Assembly: GCA_020205615.1 (NCBI GenBank)
Contig: CM035171.1
Span: 27,345,741 to 27,409,740, forward strand
Direction of reading: 5' to 3'
Source of the DNA: Panax quinquefolius
Lineage: Eukaryota > Streptophyta > Magnoliopsida > Apiales > Araliaceae
Length of the DNA: 64,000 nt
The notes under the pieces were generated by a model. That model had not been told where the DNA came from and did not search any database. It was given only the letters and a program-made list of their open reading frames with translations. Positions within the stretch are counted from its first letter, which is position 1. Each line of letters opens with the position of its first letter. Shown piece after piece: positions 58,211-64,000 of this stretch. The position numbers and the translations under genes are program-made.

Positions 58211-59438
58211 AAGTTTAGGGTATATGTTCTATAATCCTACTTAGCAAAAGATGTTTATTGCGAAACACTCTGCCGTATAAGATAAAGGTGTTTATCATTG
58301 AAGGGGCTAGTGGGAGGATAATAGATCTTGAAGAGTTCAAGAACCACAAAACACTATAAGTCAAATAAGAGGAACCTGTAGATAGACCTATTGTACCACA
58401 ATCGAATCGTAAATCTGGAATAGTACCGAAGATACCTGGGAGGTATGGATTCATCATGAATGATGATGATGAGGTACGTATCATAGAAGATGATGATCCA
58501 GAGTTACATACGATGAGGTAAGAGTTCTAGTGTGTACAAAAGGGTCAAAGGGAGAGTTGTGACATTCCTAGTATTATATGTTGATATACTACGGATGAGG
58601 AATAACATACAAATACTACAATCAGTAAAGATAAAGTTGTCTAAACATTCCTCCATGAATGATTTGGGAAGAGTATCTTAATTGGGGATGCAAATCTATA
58701 TAGATAGATTTAAAAGGATGCTCGGCTTAACCCAAGGAACGTATATTCATTTGATGCTAAAGTCGTTTAGCATGGCAAACTCCAAGAGATATCTCATGTT
58801 GATGAACCCTGGAGCTGGAGTGTATCTCTCTTAATAGTCCCCATAGACTCCTAAAAGAGAGATCACATGAGTAACTATCATGTATGCAATGAAATGTATG
58901 GGACCTGATGTTGATCAGTCATATTCTGGAGAAGTTCACTGTGAGTCAGTGAAAAACATCTTAAAGTACTTAACCGGCACTAAGGATGTGATCATATTTA
59001 TGGTGGGTCTAAATTAAAACTAGAGGGCTTAACAGACTCAAGTTTTTTAGACAGACCAAGACGACTGAAAATCCACTTTAAGGTAAAGTGTTACCTTGAA
59101 CGGTGGTGCAGTGAATTGGAAAGGTTTCAAACAGCAAAGAGTTGCTGGTTTAGTGATAAAGACAAAGTATATAGCTATAAATGAAGCTGCAAGTTGATTA
59201 TTTGGATTAAAAGTTCATTACAGAACTAGGAATAGTTCCTAAGTCTCATCTTGGATCTAAACATGTGTTGTGGCACTTTCATTTGATTATAAGAATCAAT
59301 GAAAGATGGGAAATCACTATAGAGATAGTGGACTATCAAGAACAACATTACATATCCATATACTGACGCTTATCCAACAGCAGGATAATCGTCACTTAGA
59401 GAAGAAGAGTATGAGATACCATGACGATTGGCTTTAGT
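58211..59438 (+). pseudogene. pol: element G reverse transcriptase and RNase H remnant
   Basis: RYGFIMNDDDEVRIIEDDDP (58440-58500) is the linker before RT. It is followed almost at once by TFLVLYVDIL (58563-58593), so the N-terminal RT half is deleted and the YVDD active-site box reads YVDI. After this come LGMQIY-like, GEVHCESVKNILKYLTGTKD (58930-58990), and RNase H traces LNGGAVNWKGFKQQRVAGLV with stops. The enzyme is absent in function. Confidence 0.82.
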
Positions 59439-59451
59439 GCAAGTGAGAGAT
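59439..59451 (+). other. polypurine tract of G
   Basis: GCAAGTGAGAGAT directly before the 3' LTR; copia elements commonly have AAGTGGGAGAT here. Confidence 0.8.
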
Positions 59452-61327
59452 TGAAAGTAGTATGCATACAAGCCAATCATGTTTGATGATAAAGCATATA
59501 CTTTATAACAATCTTATTCATTTATTAATAAAAAGTATTAATTTATTAAAGGCTTTTAATTATCTACATGATGCTGTTTTATAATATGTGATAAACCCAT
59601 AGTTTTAAGCAATGCTTTTAGAATAATGATGATGATCATTCTAATAAGATCTAAATTCTTAGAAAGCTTAAAACTAAAATAGTTCCCAATCGTTGGATTA
59701 CTAAATTGGGGATTAGTGAATCCGGATAGATTGGTACATACGTTGCTTGCTCATTGGATGAGGATGATTGATCTCATGATCATTTGTGTGGAGACACTAA
59801 AGTAAGTATATAGGTGCTTATTAGAGAATAAGTTCACTGAACGTGGCTCGCTAAGGAATACCTAATGGAGTTTTACTTGCTTGTCAATAGGAATTCCTGT
59901 AGTGATAGTAGTACAAGTGATCCTTGGACTTGAGATCATCATAGTATCTTGTGTATGATGAGTTATACTTTGACTTATTCCTTAAGACCCTTAGGGTATA
60001 TCAACGAGTATGCTTGGGTATAATAAGTTGTACATGGAGATAATGTATGATCAATAAAGAATCTACCACTTCTAGTAAAAGAAGAGAAATGTCCTATGTG
60101 ATTCGATAAATGACAACCCAAAGAGTCCTTGGCGGCGTAATGAAATTAGAAAGGAGTTTCTAATTTTCATTATTTAGAGTTGTGCATTTAAGAATCGAAA
60201 TACGTATAATTAAATAAAATAAGACTTGATAGTAATTCCATGTTTTATATTTAATTGGGACATCAGATGGTGGAAGGATTGAATTGTGCAGTAACTATTT
60301 ACTCAAAGGTTCTTTTATGATTAATGTTGAAATCTATATTATCCGAAAAGTCGTTGATCGATAGGGAGGCTTATCCTATTGTAGAATAAATATTATTTAT
60401 TTAAATAAATTAATATTTTAATTTATTTATTTAAATAAGATTAGAATTATTCTAATTGATTTATTCACAACCGGTTTAATATGGAGAACCTAAAGGGTCA
60501 CACCATAAAAGGAAGAATAATTATTTAAGAAGTAAATGGCATAATCATAATAATAAGTTAAGTATATTTAATTTAATCTATGGTGATAGAATAAATTAAA
60601 TAGCTTAATATTATTATTTAATATTTTGAAAATATTAAATATAAATTAATAAGAGGGGTCTTATTATTATTATTACTATTATTATTATTATTTAATTCCT
60701 AAAGGAGTTTGGGAATTAATTAATAAAAGTACTCTCATTTATTCCTAATAAGATTAGGAGGCTAATTAATTAAAAGTTTAATTAATTATCCCTAATAAGA
60801 TTAGGGAGCTTAATTAATTAAAAGAATTTAATTAATTAAATAAAACCCAATTCCTTAATTGTTAAGGAGGGTTGCCCACATCTATAAATAGGAGGAGTCT
60901 TAATATGGGTGAGGGGGTTGTTGACTTTTTAACAACAGACGTAATTCCAATAGTTGGGAGAGTACGCTTTTTCTATGAGATATAGAAAAACTAGGGTTTT
61001 GCCAAATACCCATCTTCTTGAATCCATCTTCTCCTTGGTGGATCACCTCTAGAGGCCAAACACTTGGGTGGCTAACGTTGATCAAAGGAAGGAACCAAAC
61101 CTGGTGGATTCAAGTTGAACTCGAAAAAGATTGGAGGTGAACTTGTACCTGAGGAAGATCGGATCTTCAAGAGTATAATTCTTGTTCTTTCTTTTTCGTT
61201 TAATTAATAATTGTGCATAAATGGTGATCCGGGTATATGGTTTGTAAAAATTTTAAACTCTGATTTTTACACGTTTCCGCTTACTTTTTACAATTCAACT
61301 GCGTTCATGAATATTACAAACCTAACC
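59452..61327 (+). repeat. element G 3' LTR
   Basis: Same as 52416-54298 except for scattered changes; ends ACAAACCTAACC before the CTACG duplication. TATA at 60883. Carries the same (TTA)n tract at about 60658-60693. Confidence 0.92.
60883..60889 (+). promoter_or_regulatory. TATA box, element G 3' LTR
   Basis: TATAAAT in CATCTATAAATAGGAGGAG. Confidence 0.6.
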
Positions 61328-61599
61328 CTACGGCCAAAGACATTCAACTGTTAACTAATGGTCATGATCATGCCAATCACATCATTGAATTATCCATGCA
61401 CTACGGCCAAGGATATTCGTTATTATCACTAGTGGTCATGATCATGTCATACACCGCCCATCTTCGTATTTACAGTCAAAGCTATCAAACAATGATCATC
61501 TTTTGCACTACAAAAAGCAAAAGATATTCAACAACATATCATCTTTGCACTCTGAAGCCAAAGACATACAACTCAGTAAAACCCATAACCAACAAAGAT

Positions 61600-62400
61600 A
61601 ATAAAGAATGGAATAATAAAAGAATTTCACCATATATGCGAAGATTGCCATAGACAAAGTTATTCCAACATAATAATAAAGAATGGAATAATAAAAGAAT
61701 TTCACCATGTATGCAAGATTGCTTAGCATGAAAAAGTTATTCCAACATAATAATAAAGAATGGAATAATCAAGAATTTCACCATGCGTATGCGTTATTCG
61801 CCACAAACAAAAGTTATTCAAATGTAATAATAAATGCGAGAATAATAAATAATAGAACCAGTCCCAAAGAAAATGCATGCAGGATGTGATATTCCGAAGC
61901 GAATAGTAAAGAATGAAATAATAAATAATGGTATAACAACAGACTTCACCGTATATACTAGAATCCACAGATACAAAAGTTATTCCAATGTAATAATAAA
62001 GAATGGAATAACAACAGACTTCACCAGTATACTGAATCCGTGATATACAAGTTATTCCAATGTAATAATAAATAATGGAACCAGTCAGTGAAATTCACAA
62101 TCGATGGATATTCTCGACGTAATATTAAATGCGGAATAATAAATAATAAAACCAGATCAGGTGAAATTCACACCGATATGATATTCCGACAGAATAATAA
62201 AGAATGGAATAATAAAAGAATTTCACCAAGTAAGTGGTACTTCGCATAAACAGGTTATTCCAACATAATAATAAAGAATGGAATAACAGAAGAAGATCAC
62301 CAAGTATTGGGTAAACCGCATATACAGGTCATTCCACCAAGTATAGAGTAAATTGCGCTCACAGGTTATTCTAACAGAATAATAAAGAATGGAATAACAG
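61600..62400 (-). repeat. type-1 hairpin array, element C 5' LTR
   Basis: About ten units equivalent to 49030-49930, with GTTATTCCAACATAATAATA and GGAATAA stems; fewer units than the 3' LTR. Confidence 0.85.
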
Positions 62401-62667
62401 AAGTTCTCTTCATGGATATAAAAGAAAAACACCCCTTACGGATACAACAAATAATATCCCTTACCATAATAATATCCCTTTACCTTTCAAATAAGAGTAT
62501 TCCGACTAGAAGGGCGATGATATACTTGAAGAAAACTTGCACTACTCTCAAAGTTTTCTTAAACTCTAAAGAAATATGCTCAAGATTATAGAAGAAGAAT
62601 TCTCACTATAGTTTCTCTCTCTAGAGTTTTAGTGAATTTGTAAGAAATAATGAAAGAATGAGCTTCT

Positions 62668-62674
62668 ATTTATA
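62668..62674 (-). promoter_or_regulatory. TATA box, element C 5' LTR
   Basis: Minus strand TATAAAT in TTCTATAAATAGAAGC; would drive the C transcript if G were absent. Confidence 0.6.
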
Positions 62675-63493
62675 GAAGAATGGAATGAATAGTAACCAAC
62701 CCATGAACGGTCCAGATTGATTTACTTTAATTGGACGGTCCATATTTAAAGCAAAATCTTTTAAATAAAATATAATATATTCTATTTTATATAAAAAGAT
62801 TTTTACTATGCAAAACTTATGCGCAGCATTATGCATAATAAAATATAATATATTCTATTTATAGAATAACTTTAATAAAGTATTCTATTTTATATAAAAA
62901 GATTTTACTATGCAAAACACTATGCACAATAAAATATAATATATTCTATTTATAGAATAACTTTATAAAAGTATTCTGTTTTATATAAAAAGATTTTACT
63001 ATGCAAAACACTATGCATAATAGAATATAATATATTCTATTTATAGAATAACTTTATAAAAGTATTCTATTTTATATAAAAAGCTTTTCTGTTATAATTT
63101 CAACCAATGGTCTGAAAAATTAGTACATCTCTTCATGGAATAATATTGTACCCAAAAATGAGTTGGACCGAAAAGAAATATATTTTGTTCGGGTGAATAG
63201 TATCCTGTGAATAGTAACTCATGAATAATAACTCGTGAATAGTAACTCATGAATAGTAACTCATGAATAGTAACTCGTGAATAGTAACTTGTAAATAGTA
63301 CTCTGACACAAAAAGTGTCCCAAATACCCGAGTGAATAATACTAGAGTGAATAGTAACTGGGTATTTTATGACAACTTGTCTACTTTGAAAAATTTTCAC
63401 ATATCACCCTTAACTTTAACCTTTTATCAATTTAACCATTCACCAAAATAGAAAAATTGAATACTTTTATTTCATAAAATTCGGGGTCTAACA

Positions 63494-64000
63494 AAAATAA
63501 TCAATTTTAGCATAATGAGTAGTTAACCAATCAATCCCTAGAATCACGTCAAATGCAAGAATTTTTAAGGAGATATGATCGACAGGTAACGTGCGATTAC
63601 CGATTTGAATCAAACAAGACTTATAAACAGTGGATGTAATGAAGGTTTCTCCTAATGGAGTTTCAACAGATAAGTCAAAGTCTAATTTCTTCGGAGTCAA
63701 ATTTAAACGTTGAGAGCAAGTAGGAGAAATAAAAGAATGGGTAGAACCGATATCAAATAAGGTATAGACTTCACTAGATTTTATGATAAGCTTACCCGTG
63801 ATAACCTCGTTCGGGTTCCTTGCATTCTGGGAGGTCACAACAAATGCTCTCCCTTGCACTACCGGCTTTGACCTTTCTGGGATGGCCTTTGGTGCCTCCA
63901 TCCTAACTGAACTTGTCTTCGGTGAACAACAAAATCGAGCTAAGTGACCTTCCCTTCCACAATTATAACATGCTTTGGACGGCATCGTGCAGTTTGGACT
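63494..64000 (-). pseudogene. gag: element D Gag zinc knuckle and protease, runs off window
   Basis: Open frame of 165 codons (63985 to 63488, its last codons in element C's LTR). KACYNCGREGHLARFC is the Gag zinc knuckle (C-x2-C-x4-H-x4-C). A Ser/Pro/Lys linker follows, then the protease with EVITGKLIIKSSEVYTLFDI-GSTHSFIS and the C-terminal block DVILGIDWLTTHYAKID. The active site reads FDIG where relatives have FDSG, so the catalytic Asp is kept and the Ser is lost. The protein is continuous with RT at 47730 across insertion C. The rest of gag lies beyond the right edge. Confidence 0.88.

Larger units (their letters stand above)
52416..61327 (+). mobile_element. element G: Ty1/copia element, defective, near-identical LTRs
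   Basis: LTRs at 52416-54298 and 59452-61327 (about 1.88 kb), flanked by CTACG (52411-52415 and 61328-61332) in the 5' LTR of element C. Between them lie an initiator-Met primer site, a 2.2 kb leader, gag, fragments of protease, integrase, RT and RNase H in copia order (integrase before RT), and a copia purine tract. By eye the first 480 bp of the LTRs differ at about six places, so insertion is recent, yet coding sequence is only about 3 kb and full of stops. Confidence 0.92.
47731..63493 (-). mobile_element. element C: LTR-dominated, internally deleted gypsy derivative
   Basis: Two LTRs of about 3.2-3.3 kb (47731-51036; 51383-52415 plus 61328-63493) enclose only 346 bp. Purine tract and initiator-Met primer site are both intact. 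The flanks AAAAC (47726-47730) and AAAAT (63494-63498) are a near-match target duplication in D's protease-RT junction, and D reads across the insertion. The 5' LTR is interrupted by copia element G. With all replication signals but no genes, C could only move using enzymes from relatives. Confidence 0.88.
61328..63493 (-). repeat. element C 5' LTR, head part
   Basis: Resumes at CTACGGCCAAAGACATTCAA, equivalent to 48770, and ends in the head TGTTAGACCCCGAATTTTAT at 63493. Contains the rest of the type-2 array (to 61570), type-1 array (61600-62400), TATA (62668), the 91-102 bp repeats (about 62770-63085) and 16-bp repeats (about 63195-63300). Confidence 0.9.
35434..64000 (-). mobile_element. 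element D: gypsy chromovirus (Tekay-like), 5' end outside window
   Basis: Minus-strand element with its 3' LTR (35434-40915), purine tract and pol in three pieces (40916-42834, 46519-47730, 63494-64000) separated by insertions E and C; solo LTR F lies in its 3' LTR. The joined pieces give the normal gag-protease-RT-RNase H-integrase-chromodomain order. Coding lesions are few, so D is the youngest autonomous-type element here. The 5' LTR and most of gag lie to the right of the window. Confidence 0.88.

Noticed and set aside
1..64000. tRNA genes at the sequences matching tRNA 3' ends
   Set aside because: Only 12-18 bases match and they sit right after LTR ends, as primer-binding sites do; no cloverleaf is present.

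Overview
The window looks like nuclear repeat DNA from a large-genome flowering plant, probably a eudicot. This rests on plant-type Ty3/gypsy (Tekay-like chromovirus and Athila/Tat-like) and Ty1/copia retrotransposons with long LTRs, a PIF/Harbinger transposase remnant, primer-binding sites matching plant initiator tRNA-Met and tRNA-Asp, and an AT-rich background. I found no host protein gene, tRNA, rRNA or CRISPR array. Almost every coding trace is a broken transposon gene, so the annotation is a map of nested insertions. Species cannot be fixed from the sequence.

Layout. 1-1671: right part of a PIF/Harbinger element. 1672-4099: unassigned AT-rich DNA. 4100-34325: element H, a minus-strand gypsy-type element with about 4.88 kb LTRs. 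Its 2.5 kb interior holds only an upstream ORF and gag, with no protease, RT or integrase. The 5' LTR of H (11496-13839, resuming 32617-34325) is split by element A (plus strand, 13840-32616, target duplication CTAAA). A contains an oppositely oriented LTR relic (16111-18637), broken pol (18638-20725) and element B (minus, 20726-30799). At 34326 a second A-family fragment (A') starts. Element D (minus, 35434 to beyond the right edge) sits in the LTR of A'. D contains a solo LTR F (35898-38309, duplication AAAAT), an Athila/Tat-like element E (42835-46513, duplication AGAAC) and element C (47731-63493). C is almost all LTR with a 346 bp interior. Its 5' LTR is split by a Ty1/copia element G (52416-61327, duplication CTACG). 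The deepest chain is five layers: H, A', D, C, G.

How the parts relate. A, B, C and D share one lineage-specific plan: initiator-Met primer site, purine tract next to the integrase C-terminus, LTR tails ending in GGGGGCGTCACA, and LTRs that in most cases carry two families of short hairpin repeats downstream of the TATA box. Three elements (H, C, G) look non-autonomous: each keeps its LTRs and primer site, H keeps gag, and C and G have lost or broken pol, so they probably relied on proteins from relatives. The most unusual features are the H element (gag plus an upstream coiled-coil/zinc-knuckle ORF, telo-box motifs in U3, phased hairpins), the hairpin arrays with a covarying stem pair, and element E, whose LTR is inverted relative to its interior although one target duplication encloses both.

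Coordinates of LTR ends come from reading copy against copy by eye; array and domain boundaries are good to about 10-50 bases.
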